Shown in pieces: positions 1-5,201 of a DNA stretch of 8,589 nt (position 1 is its first letter; the number at the start of each line of letters is the position of its first letter). Where the stretch lies: positions 1 to 8,589 of the forward strand of contig CALMXN010000177.1 of assembly GCA_937871145.1 (NCBI GenBank), in the 5' to 3' direction. Source of the DNA: an uncultured Clostridia bacterium (GTDB lineage Bacteria > Bacillota > Clostridia > Oscillospirales > Ruminococcaceae). A model generated the notes under the pieces. The model ran no database searches and was not told where the DNA came from. It was given only the letters and a program-made list of their open reading frames with translations. The translations under genes were made by a program, and so were the position numbers.

Positions 1-993
1 TTCTTTACCCATATAATTCTTAACAGCTTCCTGAACAGCAGGAATACGAGTAGAACCACCAACAAGAAGAACCTTGTGCAAATCAGAAGGCTGTAAGCCA
101 GCATCTGAAAGAGCCTGCTTAACTGGTCCCATTGTTGCATCAACAAGATCGTGTGTAAGCTCATCAAACTTAGCTTTTGAAAGTGTTAGTTCAAGATGCT
201 TTGGTCCTGTTGCGTCAGCTGTAATGAAAGGTAAGCTAATGCTTGATGAAGGAGTTGATGAAAGTTCAATTTTTGATTTTTCAGCAGCTTCCTTAAGTCT
301 CTGCATAGCCATTTTATCGTTTGTGAGGTTAATACCTTCTGCCTTCTGGAATTCAGAAACAAGCCAGTCAATAATTCTCTGATCAAAGTCATCTCCACCG
401 AGCTTGTTGTTACCAGCTGTTGCAAGAACTTCCTGAACGCCGTCGCCCATTTCAATGATAGATACATCGAATGTACCACCACCGAGGTCATAAACCATAA
501 TCTTCTGATCGTTTTCTTTATCAACACCGTAAGCAAGAGCTGCTGCTGTTGGCTCATTGATTATTCTCTTTACATTAAGACCAGCAATCTGACCAGCGTC
601 TTTTGTTGCCTGTCTCTGTGCGTCAGTGAAGTAAGCAGGAACTGTGATAACAGCGTCTGTTACTGTTGTTCCAAGGTAAGCTTCAGCATCAGCCTTCATC
701 TTCTGAAGAATCATTGCTGAAATTTCCTGTGGCGTGTATGACTTTCCAGACATCATAGCCTTATAGTCTGAACCCATATGTCTCTTGATTGAGATGATTG
801 TGTTGTCATAGTTTGTTACAGCCTGTCTTTTTGCAACCTGACCAACAAGTCTGTCACCGTTTTTTGAAACACCGACAACAGAAGGAGTTGTTCTTGCACC
901 TTCAGAGTTAGTGATAACGACAGCTTCGCCGCCTTCCATAACTGCTACACAAGAGTTTGTTGTACCTAAGTCAATACCAATAATTTTACTCAT
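1..993 (-). CDS. dnaK: Chaperone DnaK (Hsp70), N-terminal 331 residues; 3' part outside window
   Basis: ATP-dependent cytosolic Hsp70 chaperone, working with DnaJ and the exchange factor GrpE. The minus-strand reading from ATG 993-991 stays open to base 1. It gives almost the whole nucleotide-binding domain: phosphate-1 motif GIDLGTTNSCV near residues 5-15, INEPTAAALAYG, the phosphate-2 motif YDLGGGTFDVSIIE, and the adenosine motif LLVGGSTRIPAVQ close to the cut end. The substrate-binding domain and C-terminal lid lie beyond the window. Between IKRHMG and YTPQEIS the protein is short, as in Bacillus DnaK; E. coli DnaK carries an extra loop of roughly two dozen residues there, so this is the Gram-positive form. 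The start is supported by AAAGGAGAG about 7 bases upstream. It is the last visible gene of the hrcA-grpE-dnaK operon, 59 bases after grpE, with no obvious promoter in the gap. dnaJ probably follows, but that is inference. Confidence 0.98.
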   Translation of the reverse strand, partial: MSKIIGIDLGTTNSCVAVMEGGEAVVITNSEGARTTPSVVGVSKNGDRLVGQVAKRQAVTNYDNTIISIKRHMGSDYKAMMSGKSYTPQEISAMILQKMKADAEAYLGTTVTDAVITVPAYFTDAQRQATKDAGQIAGLNVKRIINEPTAAALAYGVDKENDQKIMVYDLGGGTFDVSIIEMGDGVQEVLATAGNNKLGGDDFDQRIIDWLVSEFQKAEGINLTNDKMAMQRLKEAAEKSKIELSSTPSSSISLPFITADATGPKHLELTLSKAKFDELTHDLVDATMGPVKQALSDAGLQPSDLHKVLLVGGSTRIPAVQEAVKNYMGKE

Positions 994-1052
994 AATAATT
1001 CTCTCCTTTAAATAAATATATGTTTTCGGGGTTTTACCCTGTTAACTGCTTT

Positions 1053-1613
1053 TTATGGGTTTGCTACTACTACCATAGCATATCTGATTATCTTATCGCC
1101 AAGCTTATAGCCCTTCTGGAAAACCTGACATACTGTGTTTTCACCGAAGTTTTCATCCTCAACCTGATTGATTGCCTGTGCAACATTCGGATCAAATTCC
1201 TGTCCGACTGGATCAATAGTCTCAACACCGATTTTCTTCAAAGCGTCAGTAAAGTTATTGAAAATCATTACAACGCCTTTCTTGAAATTTTCATCTGAAC
1301 TTTCAGACTGAAGAGCTCTTTCAAAATTATCATAAACAGGTAATATATCTGAAATAGCCTTAGATGTTGCATCACCGTAGCTTTCAAGCTTTTCTTTTGC
1401 TGAACGCTTCCTGAAATTATCATATTCAGCAAGAAGTCTTAAATACTTGTTTTTTTCTTCATCAAGCTCAACTTTGAGCTTATCTTCCTCTGAAGCCTTT
1501 TCTTCTGTAATGGGTTCTGCCTTTACAGCTTCTTCCTTTACATCCTGGGTAGTCGTTTCCTGAGCTTTTTCATCGACTAATGTTTCTTCTTTGTTTTTTT
1601 TGCTGTTACTCAT
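1053..1613 (-). CDS. grpE: Nucleotide exchange factor GrpE
   Basis: GrpE forms a dimer that releases ADP from DnaK and acts as a thermosensor of the chaperone cycle. The 186-residue protein has a highly charged, Glu/Lys-rich, low-complexity N-terminus (about residues 1-45), a long helix/coiled-coil with the family signature LLAEYDNFRKR (about 60-72), and the C-terminal beta domain ending in NTVCQVFQKGYKLGDKIIR and AMVVVANP. Length is usual for the family. The normally conserved Arg-Pro before AMV is Arg-Tyr here. ATG 1613-1611 is chosen as the start. An in-frame TTG lies directly before it at 1616-1614, and the only Shine-Dalgarno-like stretch (AGGCAGGG) is weak and sits 8 bases from TTG or 11 from ATG, so a TTG start is possible. 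It begins 24 bases after the hrcA stop, so the genes are cotranscribed and possibly translationally coupled. Confidence 0.97.
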   Translation of the reverse strand: MSNSKKNKEETLVDEKAQETTTQDVKEEAVKAEPITEEKASEEDKLKVELDEEKNKYLRLLAEYDNFRKRSAKEKLESYGDATSKAISDILPVYDNFERALQSESSDENFKKGVVMIFNNFTDALKKIGVETIDPVGQEFDPNVAQAINQVEDENFGENTVCQVFQKGYKLGDKIIRYAMVVVANP

Positions 1614-1637
1614 CAAAAACTATGCCCTGCCTTTCTG

Positions 1638-2672
1638 TTAATTGTTTTCCTCATCTTCATCTGAAATGAGGTCGGTAATCTTCTGTGTAAAATATTCAAG
1701 ATATGGGATAATCTTCGCATAATCAATTCTCATAGGGCCGATAACCCCAAGCATTCCTGCTGTCTGTCCACCCTTCTGGAAAGGTGAAGTAATAATACTT
1801 GAATTGCTTATAACAAAATCATTCTTTTCTTTTGAAAACATAACGTGAAGTCCGCTGAAGCTTTCATCAAGAAGCTTTGAGAATTCATTTTTATTATTGA
1901 GAAGCGTGATTAGTTCGTTAGTATCTATATCCTTGCAGGCAAGAAGGTTTGTCTCGCCCTCAATGATTACATTCTTTTTAGCAAAGTCACGTGACATTTC
2001 GCATACACCCTGTATTAGAGGTGTCAGTGTCATCATGTATGTTCCCATTGCTGTTGCCATTTTTTCCATCATATCATCTGAAATATTGTTGACTGAAATC
2101 CCCTCAAGATTTTCTTGCATAAAATTTGAGAAGAAATCAAGCTGTTCGTTTGTCAGATCAAATTCAAGGCGGCATACTTTATTCTTTATGCTCCCCGATG
2201 AAGTAATCATAAGAATTACATAAAGTCTTTTTCCTGTAGGGATTATCTCGACCTTTGAGATAATTGAAAACTTAGGTGCTGAATTTGCAACAACTGTTGC
2301 ACATTTTGTAATTTCAGCAAGTGCAGTTGACGCCTTCTGGACAATTGCCTCAACAGTAAGGTCATCATCATCAAGAAGCTCATCAATCTTCAGCTTATCT
2401 TCTTCAGAAATTGTATTCTTCATCATAAGCTCATCAACATAAAGCCTGTAACCAGCGAATGATGGAATTCTACCTGATGAGGTGTGTGGTTGTTCAAGAT
2501 ATCCCATCTGCTCAAGTGCCGCACATTCATTCCTGATAGTAGCAGGTGATACATTAATATCAAGAATATTCATCAATGCTTTTGATCCTATTGGCTCACC
2601 TGTAACAATATACTGCTCGACAATAGCAGAGAGTATTATGATTTTCCTCTCATCCACAACATTAACCCCCAT
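1638..2672 (-). CDS. hrcA: Heat-inducible transcription repressor HrcA
   Basis: HrcA binds CIRCE operators and represses class I heat-shock genes; its folding is known to depend on GroEL, giving feedback. The 344 residues show the N-terminal winged helix (about 5-80) with SPATIRNE at 42-49 and the wing GYLEQPHTSSGRIPS followed by YRLYVD (to residue 80). The larger HrcA ligand/dimer domain follows, with the conserved GMLGVIGPMRIDYAKIIPYL near the C-terminus and an acidic tail. It is the first gene of the operon with grpE and dnaK, downstream of two CIRCE elements, so it should be autoregulated. Start choice is uncertain. ATG 2672-2670 has no clear ribosome site. An in-frame GTG at 2657-2655 has GGGGGT 8 bases upstream and would give 339 residues beginning MDERKIIIL, closer in length to the MLTNRQLLIL start of Bacillus subtilis HrcA. 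Confidence 0.97.
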   Translation of the reverse strand: MGVNVVDERKIIILSAIVEQYIVTGEPIGSKALMNILDINVSPATIRNECAALEQMGYLEQPHTSSGRIPSFAGYRLYVDELMMKNTISEEDKLKIDELLDDDDLTVEAIVQKASTALAEITKCATVVANSAPKFSIISKVEIIPTGKRLYVILMITSSGSIKNKVCRLEFDLTNEQLDFFSNFMQENLEGISVNNISDDMMEKMATAMGTYMMTLTPLIQGVCEMSRDFAKKNVIIEGETNLLACKDIDTNELITLLNNKNEFSKLLDESFSGLHVMFSKEKNDFVISNSSIITSPFQKGGQTAGMLGVIGPMRIDYAKIIPYLEYFTQKITDLISDEDEENN

Positions 2673-2698
2673 AATAATTTGTTAGCTTTTTGAAGGTG

Positions 2699-2725
2699 TT
2701 AGCACTCTATCTCTCCGAGTGCTAA
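2699..2725. promoter_or_regulatory. CIRCE operator (HrcA binding site), perfect match
   Basis: TTAGCACTC and GAGTGCTAA are separated by exactly nine bases (2708-2716), which is the textbook CIRCE consensus. It begins about 26 bases upstream of the hrcA ATG and overlaps the expected transcription start of the operon (near 2724). Bound HrcA would therefore block initiation, and the element would also form a hairpin at the 5' end of the mRNA. Confidence 0.98.
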
Positions 2726-2730
2726 TTACA

Positions 2731-2758
2731 ATTATACATATATTTTAGCACTTGTCAA
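2731..2758 (-). promoter_or_regulatory. SigA-type promoter of hrcA-grpE-dnaK
   Basis: On the minus strand, a perfect -35 TTGACA (2758-2753) and a perfect -10 TATAAT (2736-2731) are separated by 16 bases. The predicted start is about 2723-2725, at the upstream end of the CIRCE operator. A consensus vegetative promoter under HrcA control is the usual arrangement for this operon. Confidence 0.9.
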
Positions 2759-2771
2759 TAGTGACTGCTAA
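2745..2771. promoter_or_regulatory. Second, degenerate CIRCE element over the -35 region
   Basis: TTAGCACTT (2745-2753), nine bases, then GACTGCTAA (2763-2771). Each arm differs from the CIRCE consensus at one position (8 of 9) and the spacing is exact. It covers the upstream spacer, the -35 hexamer and the bases beyond it. Centre-to-centre distance to the perfect CIRCE is 46 bases. HrcA binding here is inferred and is probably weaker than at the perfect site. Confidence 0.75.
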
Positions 2772-2915
2772 AAAATAATATCAAATTATTAAAAAACATT
2801 CCGCCACTTGTTGTGCATATTTAATAACTAGAAAAAGTCTTTGTACATAAATATATTCTGCTCATTTTGATTATAATAAATTATGTATTGTTAATCCATT
2901 TCAGAAAAATAATTA
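2772..2915. other. AT-rich intergenic stretch with no recognisable gene
   Basis: Very AT-rich spacer between the two divergent transcription units. I find no ORF with a ribosome site, no terminator hairpin and no riboswitch-like structure. It contains a TATAAT at 2872-2877 without a properly spaced -35 and a small AT palindrome around it, neither of which I can support as functional. Confidence 0.5.
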
Positions 2916-2944
2916 TTGACAAAATATTGTCGGGTTGATATAAT
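2916..2944 (+). promoter_or_regulatory. Promoter of the rubredoxin-fprA unit (extended -10)
   Basis: Perfect -35 TTGACA (2916-2921), a 17-base spacer, and perfect -10 TATAAT (2939-2944) preceded by TGA, an extended -10. Expected start is near 2951, leaving a leader of about 55 bases. The -35 is embedded in a small inverted repeat, GACAA (2918-2922) and TTGTC (2927-2931). By sequence alone this is one of the strongest promoters in the window. Confidence 0.88.
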
Positions 2945-2977
2945 AGAATTATACAGTAATTATACCAAAAGAGTATA
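2939..2977. repeat. Repeat cluster across -10 and start site; candidate operator
   Basis: Three overlapping symmetries lie here. A palindrome pairs TATAAT (2939-2944) with ATTATA (2948-2953) around AGA. A direct repeat AATTATAC occurs at 2947-2954 and 2958-2965, 11 bases apart, about one helical turn. An inverted repeat pairs TATAC (2961-2965) with GTATA (2973-2977). The position over the -10 and the start site is where a repressor would act. The half-sites recall Fur/PerR-type boxes, but the arm spacing does not match the PerR 7-1-7 consensus, so no regulator is assigned. Confidence 0.4.
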
Positions 2978-3005
2978 GTTAAATTAAAGACAGGAGATGT
3001 TAAAT

Positions 3006-3161
3006 ATGATCAAATATGAATGTGTCTGCGGTTATGTTTATGACCCAGCAATAGGAGATCCTGATTCAGGAATTGCTCCTGGTACTGCTTTTGAGGATGT
3101 TCCAGACGATTGGGTATGCCCTGTATGTGGTGCATCAAAAGATGCTTTTTCAGCACTATAA
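3006..3161 (+). CDS. Rubredoxin, 51 residues, with shortened CxCG first knuckle
   Basis: Small cytosolic one-iron electron carrier; in anaerobes it delivers electrons to flavodiiron proteins and rubrerythrins. ATG 3006 follows AGGAG (2992-2996) with 9 bases spacing. The protein has the rubredoxin order: first Cys knuckle at 6-9, GYVYDP, GDPDSGIAPGTAFEDVPDDW, and the second knuckle CPVCG (Cys38, Cys41). Length is normal (about 52-54 in the family). Oddly, the first knuckle is Cys6-Val-Cys8-Gly, where the family has Cys-x-x-Cys-Gly. Compared with the Clostridium pasteurianum protein (YTCTVCGY) exactly one residue is missing. All four cysteines remain, and the reading frame is intact on both sides, so this is a one-codon difference and not a frameshift. 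It is the first gene of the unit with fprA, 54 bases upstream of it, and is probably FprA's electron donor (inferred from adjacency and family knowledge). Confidence 0.95.
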   Translation: MIKYECVCGYVYDPAIGDPDSGIAPGTAFEDVPDDWVCPVCGASKDAFSAL

Positions 3162-3169
3162 TTTTTAAT

Positions 3170-3195
3170 GTATGCCAGCTATAATGCTGGCATAC
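3170..3195 (+). other. Perfect 10-bp hairpin between rubredoxin and fprA
   Basis: GTATGCCAGC (3170-3179) and GCTGGCATAC (3186-3195) pair perfectly around a 6-base loop. It starts 8 bases after the rubredoxin stop and ends 20 bases before the fprA ATG, just ahead of its ribosome site. Only a short, interrupted T stretch follows (TGTTTG), so it is at best a leaky terminator. An mRNA-stabilising or processing structure that raises rubredoxin over FprA is equally plausible. Confidence 0.7.
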
Positions 3196-3215
3196 TGTTT
3201 GATAAGGAGATTATT

Positions 3216-4394
3216 ATGAAAAAATTAAAGGACAATATTTATTACATTGGCTCATTAAACCCTAATATGAGAGTCTTTGACATCATAATGAAGACTGAAT
3301 ATGGAACCTCATATAATTCATATCTTATTAAAGGCGAAAAAACTGCTATTATTGAAACAGTACACGACAGATTTTCAAAACTATTTATTGATGATATTGA
3401 AGAGATTACATCTTCTGAAAAAATTGATTATATAATTTTTAATCATACAGAACCTGACCATTCAGGAAGCCTTGCAAAGCTTATTGAAAAAAATCCTCAG
3501 ATGAAGGTTTACGGGACTTCTGCTGCTATCAGAAATCTGACAAATATCACAAATATACCTTTTGAATCTGTTGCAGTAAAAACAGGAGATACACTTGATC
3601 TGGGTAATGGTATGGTGCTTGAATTTGTTACTGCACCAAATCTTCACTGGCCTGATTCGATGTTCACATACTTAAGAGAACAGAAAACTGTTTTTACCTG
3701 CGATTTCCTTGGTTCACATTACTGCGAGCCAGCTATAATTGATGAAGATATTTCTTATCCTGAAGCATACTGGTCAGCTTTTGAAAATTATTATACTGCT
3801 ATTATGGGACCATTCAAGAAATTTGTTCTTGAAGGAATCAGAAAGCTTGAGGCTCTTGACTTTGATATGGTTTGTACAAGCCACGGTCCTGTACTTAAGA
3901 ATAATATAGCTAAGACAATGCAGTTATATAAAGAATGGTCAACACCAAAAGAACACGAAAAGAATGCTACTATTTTTTATGTATCAGCTTATGGCTATAC
4001 AAAAACAATGGCTGAAACTATTGAATCACAGTTCAATGAGCTTGGAATAAAAACAAAATCATACGATATAATTTATAGCGATTTATCTAAGTTCCCTGAG
4101 TTGATTGAAAATTCAGATGCTTTGCTTTTTGGTTCTCCAACAATAAACAGAGATGCACTTAAGCCTGTATGGGATGTTCTTTCAATGGTCGATGCTGTTT
4201 CAAACAGAGGTAAGCCTGTTATGTTCTTCGGCTCGTATGGTTGGAGCGGCGAAGCCTGCAAGCTTCTTGAAGAAAGAGCAAAAGGTCTTTCGCTCAAGGT
4301 ATTCGAAAAATCACCAAGGATTGTATTCAAGCCTTCTGACAGCGAACTTGAAGAATTGAAAGTAACCGCAAAAGAATTTGCAGAAACTTTGTAG
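3216..4394 (+). CDS. fprA: FprA, class A flavodiiron protein (rubredoxin:O2/NO reductase)
   Basis: Cytosolic enzyme that reduces O2 to water, or NO to N2O, using electrons usually supplied by rubredoxin. The 392 residues are the normal two-domain class A length. The metallo-beta-lactamase-like domain (about 1-245) has the diiron ligands in place: His77-x-Glu79-x-Asp81-His82, His144 in NLHWPD, Asp163 in TCDFLGSH, and His223 in TSHGP. The flavodoxin domain (about 250-392) has the FMN loop SAYGYTKT (257-264), GSPTINRDALKP (307-317) and GSYGWSGEA (339-347). There is no C-terminal rubredoxin fusion; the carrier is the separate upstream gene. The start at 3216 is chosen because AAGGAGA lies about 5 bases before it and the family begins here. 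The frame is open back to an ATG at 3168, but that extension would run through the hairpin and lacks a ribosome site. The catalytic set is complete, so the enzyme should be active. Confidence 0.97.
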   Translation: MKKLKDNIYYIGSLNPNMRVFDIIMKTEYGTSYNSYLIKGEKTAIIETVHDRFSKLFIDDIEEITSSEKIDYIIFNHTEPDHSGSLAKLIEKNPQMKVYGTSAAIRNLTNITNIPFESVAVKTGDTLDLGNGMVLEFVTAPNLHWPDSMFTYLREQKTVFTCDFLGSHYCEPAIIDEDISYPEAYWSAFENYYTAIMGPFKKFVLEGIRKLEALDFDMVCTSHGPVLKNNIAKTMQLYKEWSTPKEHEKNATIFYVSAYGYTKTMAETIESQFNELGIKTKSYDIIYSDLSKFPELIENSDALLFGSPTINRDALKPVWDVLSMVDAVSNRGKPVMFFGSYGWSGEACKLLEERAKGLSLKVFEKSPRIVFKPSDSELEELKVTAKEFAETL

Positions 4395-4400
4395 CATTAA

Positions 4401-4429
4401 AAAAGCATCCTTATTATAAGGATGCTTTT
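4401..4429. terminator. Bidirectional intrinsic terminator between fprA and the PH-domain gene
   Basis: AAAAGCATCCTTA (4401-4413) pairs perfectly with TAAGGATGCTTTT (4417-4429) around a 3-base loop. The A and T ends provide a U run in either direction. It lies 6 bases after the fprA stop and 15 bases beyond the stop of the converging minus-strand gene, so it should end both transcripts. Confidence 0.92.
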
Positions 4430-4444
4430 GTTTATGTAATTATT

Positions 4445-5020
4445 TTATGTAACTAAATTAAGCTTTGGGCTTGCGTCTTTAGCCATCTGCAGTATTTGTG
4501 CCGGATTTTCAACACCTTCAAAACAGATAAAAGGCATATCAGTTTTATCCTTGTTCAGCATTAATTTTGCTACATCTAATGCGTCCTTAGAATCCTGCTG
4601 TGTACGTTGGAAAACCTTACCCATATAGACATCACCGTATCTACCATTAAAATTATCAATTCTGAATTCTGAAAAGCCACGTAAATTTCCGTAATAATAA
4701 TCACAGGCTACAGTGTCATAAACAATTGCTCTTTGGGTTGTGAGGTAATATTCTGTTTGTAAAACTCTTTTTGGTCTGACACAAATTGCGTACCTTATTT
4801 TAAAAATTAATAAAGCTATCATTACAATACCTGCAAAGAAAAAAGGTAGCATTGGCAATATTCCCTCCATTTTTACAACTATAATAACCACACCCAAAAA
4901 TACGCAACAAAAAGCTATAATTCCTAGATAATGCAATACTTCCTTTGTTGGTTTTTGTGGAGTTCCTTTTCCACTCCAGAGAAACTGCTCATCATATTGC
5001 AAAATCGAATTTATGTCCAT
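4445..5020 (-). CDS. Two-helix membrane protein with bacterial PH-like domain
   Basis: Predicted 191-residue membrane protein of unknown role. It opens with ILQYDEQFLWSGKGTPQ (6-22), resembling the Glu-x-x-Leu-Trp-x-Gly-x-Pro lead-in seen in many small bacterial PH-domain membrane proteins. Two hydrophobic segments follow (about 31-49 and 52-73), joined by a very short turn as a helical hairpin. A soluble C-terminal part comes next, with YYLTTQRAIVYDT (91-103), the pattern typical of the first strands of bacterial PH (bPH/YdbS-like) domains. After the second helix come Lys/Arg residues (KIRY, RPKR), suggesting both ends face the cytoplasm. There is no signal peptide and no catalytic motif. 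ATG 5020-5018 has a strong AGGAGGT 6 bases upstream. It is monocistronic between a bidirectional terminator and the divergent ppk1, so context gives no functional hint. The domain call rests on pattern recognition. Confidence 0.8.
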   Translation of the reverse strand: MDINSILQYDEQFLWSGKGTPQKPTKEVLHYLGIIAFCCVFLGVVIIVVKMEGILPMLPFFFAGIVMIALLIFKIRYAICVRPKRVLQTEYYLTTQRAIVYDTVACDYYYGNLRGFSEFRIDNFNGRYGDVYMGKVFQRTQQDSKDALDVAKLMLNKDKTDMPFICFEGVENPAQILQMAKDASPKLNLVT

Positions 5021-5050
5021 AAATCTACCTCCTAAAAATGTCGTAACTAT

Positions 5051-5079
5051 AATTTACCATATTTTAAAGTATTTTTCAA
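5051..5079 (-). promoter_or_regulatory. Promoter of the PH-domain membrane protein gene
   Basis: On the minus strand, -35 TTGAAA (5079-5074), a 17-base spacer, and -10 TAAATT (5056-5051) preceded by TGG (extended -10). Expected start is near 5044, with a short leader containing AGGAGGT. The hexamers are good but not perfect. Confidence 0.65.
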
Positions 5080-5115
5080 TTGTTTTATTAAAAGTCATAG
5101 TTATTATTTAATTAC

Positions 5116-5144
5116 TTGACATAATAAATATTGCAATTTATAAT
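5116..5144 (+). promoter_or_regulatory. Promoter of ppk1
   Basis: Perfect -35 TTGACA (5116-5121), 17-base spacer, perfect -10 TATAAT (5139-5144). Expected start is near 5151, giving a leader of about 50 bases. It diverges from the PH-gene promoter, with 36 bases between the two -35 boxes. I see no clear PhoB-type repeat. Confidence 0.85.
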
Positions 5145-5201
5145 TTAGTTACAAATGTTCTCTTTATTACATTATCACAAATACATTTCTGGAGGGGAAA
5201 T

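Noticed and set aside
186..557. 123-codon open frame on the minus strand, and a 102-codon plus-strand frame at 74-382
   Set aside because: Both are out-of-frame or antisense shadows of dnaK, whose true frame runs uninterrupted through 993-1 with full Hsp70 motifs.
994..1052. Terminator or internal promoter between grpE and dnaK
   Set aside because: Only a 4-bp GGGT/ACCC stem and no spaced -35/-10 pair are visible.
2872..2877. TATAAT as a possible second promoter upstream of rubredoxin
   Set aside because: The nearest -35-like TTGTAC is 25 bases away, too far; the AT-rich context makes chance matches likely.
2939..2953. Calling the TATAAT/ATTATA palindrome a PerR box
   Set aside because: PerR boxes have two 7-base arms around one base; here the arms are 6 bases around three, so only a generic operator candidate is reported.
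3168..3215. 16-residue N-terminal extension of FprA from ATG 3168
   Set aside because: The extension is encoded by the intercistronic hairpin, has no Shine-Dalgarno, and is absent from the family; ATG 3216 has AAGGAGA upstream.
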